From Bacillota bacterium (lineage in GTDB: Bacteria > Bacillota > Clostridia > Acetivibrionales > DSM-1351): a DNA stretch of 27,597 nucleotides. A program made the translations under genes and the position numbers. Location of the stretch: assembly GCA_023444055.1 (NCBI GenBank), contig JAEZRV010000005.1:1-27597 (forward strand), written 5' to 3'. Positions 1 to 8,608 of the stretch are shown here, in pieces (the stretch's first letter is position 1; each line of letters opens with the position of its first letter). The notes under the pieces were generated by a model. The model was not told the DNA's origin and searched no databases. It was given only the letters and a program-made list of their open reading frames with translations.

Positions 1-86
1 ATATTAAAATCTTTTCATATAATTCAATTTTTCTCAACTAATAAAAAAGTATACAAAATAGTCTATGAAAATAGCTTGAGAATGCC

Positions 87-113
87 AAAAAACTCGCTAA
101 AATAGCGAGTTTT
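87..113 (-). terminator. Rho-independent terminator of the tRNA-Ser pair
   Basis: An 8-bp perfect stem (AACTCGCT at 91-98 with AGCGAGTT at 104-111) has a 5-nt loop and A/T extensions. Read on the minus strand it ends in a run of T. It lies just past the 3' end of the tRNA-Ser(GCT) gene, so it probably ends the two-tRNA transcript. Confidence 0.75.
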
Positions 114-124
114 CGGACAAACTG

Positions 125-216
125 TGGCGGAGAAGAAGGGATTCGAACCCTTGCTAGGATTGCTCCTACTAACGGTTTAGCAAACCGCCCCCTTCGACCT
201 ACTTGGGTACTTCTCC
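125..216 (-). tRNA. tRNA-Ser (anticodon GCT)
   Basis: Read on the minus strand this 92-nt sequence folds as a class II tRNA. It has an acceptor stem starting GGAGAAG, a long variable arm, a T-loop GGTTCGAATCC and an encoded 3' CCA (TGG at 125-127). The 7-nt anticodon loop TTGCTAA gives anticodon GCT, which decodes AGC and AGU. It lies downstream of the tRNA-Ser(TGA) gene and is likely co-transcribed with it. In many Clostridia serine tRNA genes lie near parB and DUF4446, so the position fits. Confidence 0.95.
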
Positions 217-260
217 ATTTATAATATGCTGACTACAATATTATTGAGCCAGCATATATT

Positions 261-351
261 TGGCGGAGAGACAGGGATTCGAACCCTGGATAGGCTCACA
301 CCTATGCCGGTTTTCAAGACCGGTGCCTTAAACCAACTCGACCATCTCTCC
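261..351 (-). tRNA. tRNA-Ser (anticodon TGA)
   Basis: A 91-nt class II tRNA on the minus strand. The acceptor stem is GGAGAGA/TCTCTCC, the anticodon stem CCGGT/ACCGG closes the loop CTTGAAA (anticodon TGA, UCN serine codons), a long variable arm and a standard T-loop follow, and the 3' CCA is encoded (TGG at 261-263). It is the first gene of the two-tRNA unit. Confidence 0.95.
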
Positions 352-377
352 ATAAATTGCTTTACGCGACGAATTTT

Positions 378-406
378 ATTTTACAATGAATTAAGATATT
401 TGTCAA
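378..406 (-). promoter_or_regulatory. SigA-type promoter of the tRNA-Ser pair
   Basis: On the minus strand a perfect -35 TTGACA (406-401), a 17-nt spacer and a -10 TAAAAT (383-378) sit about 27 nt ahead of the 5' end of tRNA-Ser(TGA). Spacing and placement are right for a strong vegetative promoter. Confidence 0.65.
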
Positions 407-553
407 TACTTTAAAATAAAAAGTTAATTAATAATAATTTCCAGCCCATTTGAAAAGTTAAATTACACCCTACTGATGTAATATCAAGTCAAACTCTATG
501 TCCAAATCCCCTAGCTTGAACATTACTTCACCACTAAGAAACATTTAATTAAT

Positions 554-607
554 AACTCAACTTTCCCACTTAAAAAAACATCGTTGTTCAACTTGGAAAG
601 TTGAGTT
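554..607. repeat. 54-bp inverted repeat, remnant of a MITE-like element
   Basis: It starts with AACTCAACTTTCCCAC and ends with GGAAAGTTGAGTT, so its tips are inverted copies of each other. The left part, through GTTCAACTT, matches the terminal arms of the two larger elements at 5224-5680 and 5907-6261 (AACTCAACTTTCCCACA at 5907, GTTCTAACTT at 5938). The internal body is missing. I read it as an internally deleted copy; on RNA it would fold as a hairpin. Confidence 0.6.
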
Positions 608-740
608 GTTAAATATAAAATAGTAATATATTAGACCCATTCCATTTATTTCAAGATACATATTTTAATGATGCTCTTGTGTTAAAAGTGGACATGGGCA
701 TATTTATGATCTAAAAGTAGTTTTGTATATTTTATATTAT

Positions 741-1502
741 TTATAACATTTTATTATATAATTCCTTCATTGAGCTTACAAAGGCACTATCATGATAATT
801 ATTTAAAAACAAACTAATTAATATTTTTGCGTCTTCATATTTTGATAATTTATAATAAGAATTCGCTAAGTAAAAGTATGCATCGTCTACAAAATACTCA
901 TCCTCTTGCGCAAAATTTATTGCTCTACTAAAGCCTTGAGTTGCCTCATTATACCTTTTACCTTTATAGTTTTTGTAACCTTCTGAATAAAGTATTTGTG
1001 AAGCCTTTTTATAACTCTTTGATACTAAATTATCATAAATTTCTTTAGATTTTGTACTAAGTAGTTCAACTTTGATATCGTACTTAAGCTTTACAGCACA
1101 ATTTACAAAATCCTTTTTATTGTAATATTCATACGCAATTAGCAATGAATCATTGCTTAGTATTGTATCACTATATTTCGACCCTAACACAATACCTTTA
1201 TTTTCTTCTGTATTCAATTTTTTTTCAGATTCTACTAACTTATTTCTTAATGACTCAATTTCATCAGTAAGCCTTTTAATTTCCTTTACAGCTGCGTTAT
1301 AATCAGTAACTACATTAATTTTAGCCTTTTCCTCACTAGACAGTTTATTCTGATATTCGCTAATATTATTTTGAAATTTAACTTGACTATAAGCAGTCAA
1401 TAATAATACTATAAAAGCTCCTGCAAACAAAATAAGAGCATACATCCATACTTGTTTTTTCTCATTTTTGCTATCTTTATGATTATTAATTTTTAAGTTC
1501 AT
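741..1502 (-). CDS. Membrane-anchored coiled-coil / TPR protein of unknown function
   Basis: About 253 residues. There is no signal cleavage site. A basic N-terminus (residues 1-18) leads into one membrane helix at about 19-39. Next comes a charged coiled coil (about 45-105, rich in E, K, N), then a C-terminal half with tetratricopeptide-like helical pairs, for example AYEYYNKKDF, EGYKNYKGKRYNEA and YLANSYYKLSKYEDAK. I chose ATG 1502 over an in-frame ATG at 1526 because a GGAGG lies 10 nt ahead of 1502 and inside the longer version. The layout resembles YbgF/BamD-type TPR proteins, but no function can be assigned. It follows DUF4446 by 44 bases and is probably in the parAB operon. Expected topology: C-terminal domain outside the membrane. 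Confidence 0.75.
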   Translation of the reverse strand: MNLKINNHKDSKNEKKQVWMYALILFAGAFIVLLLTAYSQVKFQNNISEYQNKLSSEEKAKINVVTDYNAAVKEIKRLTDEIESLRNKLVESEKKLNTEENKGIVLGSKYSDTILSNDSLLIAYEYYNKKDFVNCAVKLKYDIKVELLSTKSKEIYDNLVSKSYKKASQILYSEGYKNYKGKRYNEATQGFSRAINFAQEDEYFVDDAYFYLANSYYKLSKYEDAKILISLFLNNYHDSAFVSSMKELYNKML

Positions 1503-1546
1503 ATATCTATTGCCTCCATATACCAAATACCGGAATGAAAATCTTA

Positions 1547-2080
1547 TTAGCTACTTGTATAATTTCTTTCTATACTTGTCTTTTTAGCAATATCTATAGC
1601 TTGTATTTCCTCAGCTGATAAAGAATACTTTGATTTCCCTAAAGTAATTGGTTTTGCATAAGTTGATGAACTGTCTCTTGCATATATTCCGCTTATAACT
1701 ACACCAGAATCATTATTATCAAGAAGAGCTATTGAAAAACTTAAGTCACTTCCAACATTATCAAAAGCATTAAACCTAATAATACCAACTTTTTGTACAC
1801 ACTGGATTAAACTTCTTTCAATATCATTTATTTTTAATTCAATATTTCTATTTTTAGCACTTACAGTATTTAAACTACTAAGACAGGTATCTAATAATTC
1901 TTCTATATTTCTATCGCTTAATCCATTCATGAATCTACTATACTTTGTTTTTAAATTTTTAGTTTTATTTATATTTGAGATTAGTAAAATACAATTAATA
2001 ATTATAAAAACAAAACAAACTATAAATAAGAATTGAATTTCAAATTGTAGGTTTAGTATATTATTGAAAAAATCATCCAT
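1547..2080 (-). CDS. DUF4446 family membrane protein
   Basis: 177 residues with one N-terminal membrane helix (about 15-36), a helical linker and a conserved C-terminal domain. The domain contains the stretch GSDLSFSIALLDNNDSGVV and the motif YARDSSSTYAKPI, which I recognise as DUF4446. This family commonly sits directly downstream of soj-spo0J in Clostridia; its function is unknown. The final LSAEEIQAIDIA is typical. A 197-base gap separates it from parB, with no clear terminator, so read-through from parB is plausible. The association with parAB suggests, but does not show, a role linked to chromosome segregation or the cell envelope. Confidence 0.8.
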   Translation of the reverse strand: MDDFFNNILNLQFEIQFLFIVCFVFIIINCILLISNINKTKNLKTKYSRFMNGLSDRNIEELLDTCLSSLNTVSAKNRNIELKINDIERSLIQCVQKVGIIRFNAFDNVGSDLSFSIALLDNNDSGVVISGIYARDSSSTYAKPITLGKSKYSLSAEEIQAIDIAKKTSIERNYTSS

Positions 2081-2277
2081 TTCTTATTACTCCTTATTTT
2101 TATTAATTTAAAATTTTTATATATTTTTATTTTATATAGGTAAACAAATAAATACAAAACCATATATTTGATTATTTATCCCTATAATTGATTTAAATCA
2201 AAATTTACATCTTATATACATATTATATTGGGTATTAATAAAAAATGTCTCAAAATCGATTTTAAAAGGTCACTTTT

Positions 2278-3123
2278 TTAGGGTTTATTGTAAAAAAAAT
2301 CCAATAATCTATCTAATTCATCATTAGAATAATATTCTATAGTAATCCTTCCTCTATTTTTATTAGCATTTAATTTTACTTTTGTACCCAAAATATTTTC
2401 CAACTTATCTTCAACATATTTAAATTCTGGATTTTCATTTTTTATATTTTTCTTCTTATCCTTTTTATTTAGTAAACTCTTTATATAATTTTCAGTTTCT
2501 CTAACACTAAGTTTATTATTTACAATATAATCAGCAGCTGTTTTTTGTAGTTCATCATTTTGTATAATTACTAATGTCCTTGCATGACCACTTGTTAGAT
2601 CACCACTTATTATCATCTTTTTTACATCATTTGAAAGACCTAGTAGTCTAATAGTATTAGCAATTGATGATCTACTTCTACCTATTTTCTCAGCTATCTG
2701 TTCTTGTGTTAAACTAAATTCATTCATTAGGTTAATAAATGCATCAGCCTCTTCAATAGGATTTAGATCCTCTCTTTGAAGATTCTCAATAAGTGCAATC
2801 TCCATAACCTGTTGTTCAGTATAATCTTTAATTAATGCAGGTATAGTACTAATACCAGCTAATTTAGCTGCTCTCCATCTTCTTTCTCCAGCAATTATTA
2901 TATAATTACTTTCATTTTTTTTTACAATTATAGGCTGAATAATACCATTCTGCTTTATTGATTCGGATAGTTGTACTAACTTTTCATCATCAAAATATTT
3001 GCGTGGCTGCCCTGCATTTGGCTCAATCTGATTAATTTTTAGTTCAATAACTCCTGAATCATCTTCTGTAGATTCATTAGTTATTAATGCGCCTAAGCCT
3101 TTACCTAAACCCTTTTTCATCAT
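2278..3123 (-). CDS. parB: Chromosome-partitioning protein ParB (Spo0J)
   Basis: 281 residues, the usual ParB length. The N-terminus (MMKKGLGKGLGALI) is typical and may bind or stimulate ParA. The CTP-binding motif GERRWRAA is at 79-86. The helix-turn-helix spans about 138-181 and a C-terminal dimerisation domain ends the protein. Residues at the four positions that separate parS from Noc-site readers are R151, T157, G162 and G179 (Caulobacter 173/179/184/201), the parS-binding set. Two perfect parS sites lie 1.0 and 2.7 kb upstream. ATG 3123 is 5 bases past the parA stop, and its ribosome site (AGAGGTGG) lies inside the end of parA, so the two genes are translationally linked. Confidence 0.95.
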   Translation of the reverse strand: MMKKGLGKGLGALITNESTEDDSGVIELKINQIEPNAGQPRKYFDDEKLVQLSESIKQNGIIQPIIVKKNESNYIIIAGERRWRAAKLAGISTIPALIKDYTEQQVMEIALIENLQREDLNPIEEADAFINLMNEFSLTQEQIAEKIGRSRSSIANTIRLLGLSNDVKKMIISGDLTSGHARTLVIIQNDELQKTAADYIVNNKLSVRETENYIKSLLNKKDKKKNIKNENPEFKYVEDKLENILGTKVKLNANKNRGRITIEYYSNDELDRLLDFFYNKP

Positions 3124-3128
3124 ACCTA

Positions 3129-3902
3129 TTACACCACCTCTTCAGAATACTCAATAACCTCTTCTGCCAAATCTATATAGCATTCTGCGCCCTTTGATTT
3201 TGCATCATATAGAATGATTGGCAAACCAAAACTAGGAGCTTCACTTAGTCTAACATTTCTAGGAATAATGGTTCTATAAACCTTATTTCTAAAATACTTT
3301 TTAACTTCTTCAACAACTTGTATTGATAGATTTGTTCTTGCATCAAACATAGTAAGAACTACACCTTCAACATCTAATTCTGGATTAAGATGCTTTTGGA
3401 CAAGTTTTACTGTATTCATCAATTGGCTTAGTCCTTCTAATGCATAATATTCGCATTGAATTGGAACTAATATTGTATCTGAAGCAGTCAATGAATTAAG
3501 CGTAAGGAGTCCTAATGACGGTGGACAATCTATAATTATAAAATCAAAATCTTTTTTAATATAATATAATGCAGCCTTTAATCTATTCTCTCTTGAAATA
3601 ACAGACACCAGCTCAACTTCTGCACCTGCAAGCTGAATATTCGATGGGCACAACATAAGATTATCTACACATGTCTTAACTAAAGTATCTTCTATTGCCT
3701 CATCATTTATAATTACATCATATACTGATTTTTTCAATGACTGCTTGTCTACTCCAAGCCCACTGGTGGTATTTCCTTGTGGGTCAATATCTATTACCAG
3801 TACCTTTTTACCCTTATATGCCAAGCATGCACTCAAATTGACTGCAGTTGTAGTTTTACCTACGCCGCCCTTTTGATTAGCTATGGCTATTATTTTTGCC
3901 AA
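3129..3902 (-). CDS. parA: Chromosome-partitioning ATPase ParA (Soj)
   Basis: 257 residues from a TTG start at 3902. The deviant Walker A motif KGGVGKTT is at residues 11-18, followed by DIDPQGN and the Walker B region DCPPSLG, all standard for Soj/ParA. The reading frame runs back to GTG 3929, but AGGAG lies about 10 nt ahead of TTG 3902 and the family normally begins MAKIIAIANQKGG, so the shorter start is preferred. Soj works with Spo0J on parS sites to segregate origins and, in Bacillus, modulates DnaA. It is the first gene of the parAB-DUF4446 cluster. In Bacillus this gene follows noc; here it faces gyrB across a 2.66-kb gap. Confidence 0.95.
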   Translation of the reverse strand: MAKIIAIANQKGGVGKTTTAVNLSACLAYKGKKVLVIDIDPQGNTTSGLGVDKQSLKKSVYDVIINDEAIEDTLVKTCVDNLMLCPSNIQLAGAEVELVSVISRENRLKAALYYIKKDFDFIIIDCPPSLGLLTLNSLTASDTILVPIQCEYYALEGLSQLMNTVKLVQKHLNPELDVEGVVLTMFDARTNLSIQVVEEVKKYFRNKVYRTIIPRNVRLSEAPSFGLPIILYDAKSKGAECYIDLAEEVIEYSEEVV

Positions 3903-4151
3903 AAATATCTCACTCCTATCAAATTTCACTATATATTTAATATAGTTTATATAGAATTATTAAGATTAATAATTCTTGTAAATATGCTCATGGCCAATAT
4001 TTCTCATAAGAACATCAAGGATATTAACATCATTTTCTTGATTAAAATACAAGATTTCTTTAGCTACTTTTTTATTTTTTTCTACTTTCAACAACTGAAA
4101 TTATATCATAGTGTATATAATAATACAAAGATTTTAATTAAATTACATTAA

Positions 4152-4167
4152 TGTTTCACGTGAAACA
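4152..4167. promoter_or_regulatory. parS centromere site 1
   Basis: A perfect 16-bp palindrome, TGTTTCACGTGAAACA, the canonical parS sequence. It lies 250 bp upstream of parA and should load the ParB encoded at 2278-3123. Confidence 0.95.
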
Positions 4168-5223
4168 TTATAGAATTTTTATTAAATAATAATTTATATC
4201 TTATTGAATTAAAAATAACTAGTGAGAGTTAATATTTATCTTCTTACAATTCAGGTATATGAATAACATAATAGATTAAGATATTGTCGGCCAAACTATA
4301 TTGATTTTTAAGTAATAATTTTTCTTGAGAGAGCATTTTTCATAATAAACCATCCTTTCTTTCTATTCTATTACATTTTGAAAGCATTTTTATAATGGAA
4401 TCTTTATTTTTAAACTAAATTATATCTACAGCGGATTCATTGCCTAGGATTAAAAAATACAATATTTATATTAATAAGATATAATAAAAATATTGTAAAT
4501 ATATTAACATCAATATAACATGAAGCATTGGAAAATATACTAAATTTAAATTTAATAATTAAGAGGGACATCATTTTGATGATCTTAAACAATATTCTCA
4601 TAAAAAAGTAAGGATTATAAATTATGTTTATTTTCATAATATAAGGTATCTGATATTTGGTTCTAGCTGCTTCCAAGAAGATATGTTGTACTACTGTCCT
4701 TCTATTGTTGAAAAATCACAATATAACTAGAATAAATGAAATAAATACTTCAGTAATAGGTGCAAAAATAGATTTACTGCTTTTCAAAAAAAGATAATGC
4801 TATAACTAAATAATATTAAATTTTCTATATGAGCAGTAGCTTTATTTTTACACAAACAAGTTACACTTCATAGAGTATAAAATAGTTAGTGTTAATTAAC
4901 CCCAATATAATATGTCATGTCGAGATCCGATTATTCTAAATTACATGATGTAACTTCATTTGATAATGATTTCAGCTTTATTTTATAAAATTACTTTAGT
5001 AGCTATATTAATGAAGTTTTTTAAAAGAAGTATGTAAAAATCGAATTGTTCTTTTCTATAGTAGTAGTGTCAGACATAATTCTGAAAAATCATTCAAACT
5101 ATTATATCTATAACCATTTAGAAATTTTTTTCACTAGATCTAGCCACTCAGACCAATTAGAGCAAGGGTAATAGAAAAATCATATTAATAACTTTACTAT
5201 TCAGGCATATAATATATATTACT
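4168..5223. other. Long AT-rich non-coding stretch
   Basis: I see no gene here. The only open frames (for example minus 4437-4676) begin at TTG without a ribosome site and encode low-complexity I/F/N/K-rich text. There are no DnaA boxes of note, no tRNA and no clear promoter. It may be decayed sequence around a rearrangement junction (see findings). Confidence 0.5.
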
Positions 5224-5680
5224 AACTCAGCTTTCCCACATCAAAAGTACATTGGTGTTCATACTTATCAATGGTTGTTGCCAAAACAACTCGAAAGTAT
5301 AGTTAGTTCTTACATGGTGTACTTTCGAGTCTCAAAAAACGCAAGCGTTTTTTGCCGATGCGGGTGGTATTTATTTATGATGTGCTTTTGAGTTAATCAA
5401 TGTTTTACCACCTTTCCACATTCGCCGTCCGTGGCTCATGGTGTGCTAAAAACAACATCGTGTTGTTTTTACGGCAAAAACACTTAGAGCTTTCTGAACA
5501 ATTATAAACATACATGAATACTACCTTCGTCATTTCTTTAATACTAAAATCTTTGTATTCATTTGGAAAGCTTTATTCACCCAATTAATCCTGCAATTAT
5601 TTCTAATCCGACTTCCCATTGATAAGTATGAACACCTATAAATATATAGCATATGAATCTGTGAAAGCATTTTCTGAGTT
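5224..5680. repeat. MITE-like element, larger copy (457 bp)
   Basis: It is bounded by imperfect inverted arms at 5224-5274 and 5616-5680. The innermost parts are exact complements (CTTATCAATGG at 5264 against CCATTGATAAG at 5616). No ORF is inside. It contains strong internal hairpins: 5290-5299 with 5320-5329 (10 bp, CTCGAAAGTA), 5333-5342 with 5345-5354 (10 bp, 2-nt loop) and 5447-5457 with 5461-5471 (11 bp, loop TCG). Its body aligns with the copy at 5907-6261 except for roughly 75-100 extra bases before the right arm. Transposase-less mobile repeat is the best reading; a clear target-site duplication was not found. Confidence 0.7.
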
Positions 5681-5826
5681 AAATATCGTATTGTCAATGG
5701 TTGAATATTAACTAATAACTTACTTAAGAAATATGTAGTATTTAAATATGTATATATTTTTTTCAGAAATACAACTATTATTACATATTAACCGAACTAC
5801 AAAAATAATTTTGTATTTGATATAAA

Positions 5827-5842
5827 TGTTTCACGTGAAACA
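5827..5842. promoter_or_regulatory. parS centromere site 2
   Basis: A second perfect TGTTTCACGTGAAACA palindrome, 1.67 kb from site 1 and lying between the two MITE-like elements. It is a ParB loading site. Confidence 0.95.
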
Positions 5843-5906
5843 TTCTGTATGAAAAAATTAAAAATAATCATTTTGATATAAATAAACTTACTATATTATA
5901 GTAAAT

Positions 5907-6261
5907 AACTCAACTTTCCCACATAAAAAAACAACGGTGTTCTAACTTATCAATGATATGTTGACAATACAACTCGAAAGTATAGTTTGTGCTTACATGG
6001 TGCACTTTCGAGTCTCAAAAATGCAAGAGTTTTTTTATGATGTGGGTGGTATTTATTTAAATGATGTGTTTTTGTGTTAATCAGCACTTTGGCCGTCGCA
6101 CACGTTCGCCTTCCATGGCTCATGATGTGCTAAAAACAACATCGTGTTATTTTTACGGTTAAAGATGCTTCGTTTCACAAACTAATTCAAGCAATTATTT
6201 TTCACCCAACTTCCCATTGATAAGTTGAACACCTACGTTTTTAACTGCGAAAGTTGAGTAA
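5907..6261. repeat. MITE-like element, shorter copy (355 bp)
   Basis: The terminal inverted arms at 5907-5955 and 6215-6261 match closely once reverse-complemented (ACTCAACTTTC at the tips, GGTGTTC and AACTTATCAATG further in). The body keeps two of the hairpins seen in the larger copy: 5973-5981 with 6004-6012 (CTCGAAAGT) and 6131-6141 with 6145-6155 (one mismatch, loop TCG). The hairpin equivalent to 5333-5354 has decayed. There is no coding capacity. Confidence 0.7.
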
Positions 6262-6514
6262 TTAATTAATAATATGCACTGTTATTAAATATAAATAAAT
6301 CTCTAATTTTATCTAAATAAATTATATTATATTTTCACCCTTTATAATATTTTATGATTTATTAAAATTAAGCTTTATTTCTATATTACAGATTACCTTC
6401 ATAATATTGTTTAAATATTTACGACAGTAGTTTTATACATTTTATTAAATTTTAATAAAGAATAAAGTTACTAATTTTTTAATAATCTCTTATAAGAGTA
6501 CTTTCAATTAATAA

Positions 6515-6556
6515 AATAAAAAATACCCATATCATTATCGATACGAGTATTTTTAT
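6515..6556 (-). terminator. Rho-independent terminator after gyrB
   Basis: A 13-bp stem with some G-U pairs (6521-6533 with 6540-6552, 6-nt loop) is followed by a T run when read on the minus strand. It starts 12 bases past the gyrB stop and probably ends the dnaA-gyrB unit. Confidence 0.85.
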
Positions 6557-6564
6557 ATTAAATA

Positions 6565-8496
6565 TTATACATCGAGATTTGTAACATCTTTTGCATGAGC
6601 ATGTATATATTCTTTTCTAGGTTCCACCTTATCCCCCATAAATGTAACAAATATTTCATCAGCAGTTATTGCATCATCAACACTAACCTTTTTAATCATA
6701 CGAGTTTCAGGATTCATTGTAGTTTCCCACAATTGGTCAGGATTCATCTCACCTAAACCTTTATATCTCTGCATACTAACGCCTGCATCATCTTTTCGCC
6801 ATCCTTTTTCAAGGAAAATCTTTTCCACTTCTCTTTCATCGAAAGCATATAATTCTTCTTTTCCTTTTTGAACCTTAAACAAAGGAGGCATAGCTAGGTA
6901 AACATGACCTTCTTCAACTAATGGCCTCATATATCTATAGAAAAATGTTAAAAGTAACATTCTAATATGTGCTCCATCAACATCTGCATCCGCCATTATA
7001 ATAATTTTATTATACCTCAATTTACTAGTATCAAATTCTTCTCCAATACCAGCACCAAGAGCTATTATAACAGGAGCTAACTTTTCATTATCAAAAACTT
7101 TATCAACTCTGGACTTTTCTACATTTAACATTTTACCCCAAAGAGGTAATATTGCCTGAATTCTTCTCTCTCTTCCCTGCTTTGCAGAACCACCAGCTGA
7201 ATCACCTTCGACAATAAATATTTCAGTCAAAGATGAATCCTTCTCAGAGCAATCTGCAAGTTTTCCAGGAAGTGTACTTGTTTCTAACGCACTTTTTCTT
7301 CTTGTTAAATCCCTAGCCTTTCTTGCAGCCTCTCTTGCCCTTGCAGCAGTAAGAGATTTGTCTAAAATAATCTTAGCTGTACCAGGGTTTTCTTCCATAA
7401 ATATTGTAAGTTTTTCAGTAACAATACTCTCAACAAATCCCCTAATATCGCTATTCCCCAGCTTAGTTTTAGTTTGTCCTTCAAACTGTGGATCAAGTAA
7501 TTTTATACTAATGATAGCAGTAAGACCTTCTCTAACATCTTCACCAACAAGATTTTTATCATTTTCCTTCAAAATGCCAAATTTACGAGCATAATCATTG
7601 AAAACTTTAGTTATAGCTGTTCTAAATCCAGTAAGATGAGTACCACCTTCAGACGTTGCAATATTGTTTGCATAACTAAATACTGTTTCTGTATATCCAG
7701 TGTTATACTGCAGTGCAATTTCTGCTATATTAGTATCTTTCTTACCCTCTATATAAATAACATTTTCGTGAACTGTATCCTTGTGTTTATTCAAATATTC
7801 TACAAATGAAGCAATCCCACCCTCATAATGAAGATCTTTAACGATTTTTTCCTCAGGACGCTCATCAATTAAACGTATTCTAACTCCACCATTTAAAAAA
7901 GCCATTTCACGATATCTTGTTATCATATTATCAAAATCAAATTCAATAACTTCAAAAATTTCAGGATCAGGCTTAAAAGTTGTTGTCGTTCCATGCTCAT
8001 CCGTATTTCCAATTATTTCCACGCTTGTAATTGGATTACCTCTAGAATACTTCTGTCTATAAATATGCCCTTCTCTACATACAGTAACTTCCATACTCTC
8101 TGATAATGCATTTACAACTGATGCTCCAACACCATGTAAACCACCAGATACACTATATGCACCACTTCCAAACTTACCACCGGCATGTAGAATAGTATGA
8201 ACAACTTCAAGAGTTGGAATCCCCATTTTAGGATGAATTCCAACTGGAATGCCACTACCATTATCTATAACAGTTACTGATTTATCTCTATGAACAATAA
8301 TTTCTATTTTATCACATCTATCTGCTAAAGCTTCATCAATACTATTAGCAACAATCTCATATATTAGATGGTGTAGCCCTTTAATAGATGTACTTCCAAT
8401 ATACATACCAGGTCTTTTTCTTACTGCCTCTAATCCCTCTAATACTTGAATTTGGCTCTCATCATATGATGAATCAATATGTGTATTATCACTCAT
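6565..8496 (-). CDS. gyrB: DNA gyrase subunit B
   Basis: 643 residues, full length for Gram-positive GyrB. The GHKL ATPase domain shows N51 in IYEIVANSIDEAL, DNGSGIPVG (78-86) and the GGLHGVGASVVNA lid region. The Toprim domain shows EGDSAGGSAKQGR and the metal motif DADVDGAHIR. The C-terminal tail is intact (RYKGLGEMNPDQLW). GyrB supplies ATP-driven strand passage with GyrA to introduce negative supercoils. It is last in the minus-strand dnaA cluster. Unusually, gyrA is not the next gene: it is 13.5 kb away on the other arm. The motif PLWGKMLNVEKSR has W where E. coli has K, which I take to be lineage variation. Confidence 0.97.
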   Translation of the reverse strand: MSDNTHIDSSYDESQIQVLEGLEAVRKRPGMYIGSTSIKGLHHLIYEIVANSIDEALADRCDKIEIIVHRDKSVTVIDNGSGIPVGIHPKMGIPTLEVVHTILHAGGKFGSGAYSVSGGLHGVGASVVNALSESMEVTVCREGHIYRQKYSRGNPITSVEIIGNTDEHGTTTTFKPDPEIFEVIEFDFDNMITRYREMAFLNGGVRIRLIDERPEEKIVKDLHYEGGIASFVEYLNKHKDTVHENVIYIEGKKDTNIAEIALQYNTGYTETVFSYANNIATSEGGTHLTGFRTAITKVFNDYARKFGILKENDKNLVGEDVREGLTAIISIKLLDPQFEGQTKTKLGNSDIRGFVESIVTEKLTIFMEENPGTAKIILDKSLTAARAREAARKARDLTRRKSALETSTLPGKLADCSEKDSSLTEIFIVEGDSAGGSAKQGRERRIQAILPLWGKMLNVEKSRVDKVFDNEKLAPVIIALGAGIGEEFDTSKLRYNKIIIMADADVDGAHIRMLLLTFFYRYMRPLVEEGHVYLAMPPLFKVQKGKEELYAFDEREVEKIFLEKGWRKDDAGVSMQRYKGLGEMNPDQLWETTMNPETRMIKKVSVDDAITADEIFVTFMGDKVEPRKEYIHAHAKDVTNLDV

Positions 8497-8608
8497 AATC
8501 CTATGTTTATCTTCCTTTCAAATCATTTAATAATTAGTAAATTATTTAATTAAAATACTAACTTATATTACTAACATTTATGATATAACAAAAAATTTAT
8601 ATAAAATA

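Larger units (their letters stand above)
352..740. other. Intergenic region between tRNA-Ser genes and the TPR gene
   Basis: This 389-base stretch has no credible ORF. It contains the tRNA promoter (378-406) and a short inverted-repeat remnant (554-607). No convincing terminator was found for the minus-strand TPR gene that ends at 741. Confidence 0.6.

Noticed and set aside
692..705. A 14-bp sequence shared in reverse with 21521-21534 (AAATATGCCCATGT)
   Set aside because: A match this short is expected by chance in an AT-rich window of this size, and the flanks do not align.
3777..4151. A 124-codon plus-strand open frame overlapping the start of parA
   Set aside because: It is antisense to the conserved Walker A region of parA and becomes low-complexity F/I/Y-rich text in the spacer.
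4437..4676. A 79-codon minus-strand frame in the long spacer
   Set aside because: TTG start without a ribosome site and composition set by AT-rich DNA.
7121..7180. Tryptophan in the GyrB PLWGKMLNVEKSR motif in place of the usual basic residue
   Set aside because: The rest of the Toprim domain is intact and I believe this variant is common in related Clostridia, so it is treated as lineage variation.
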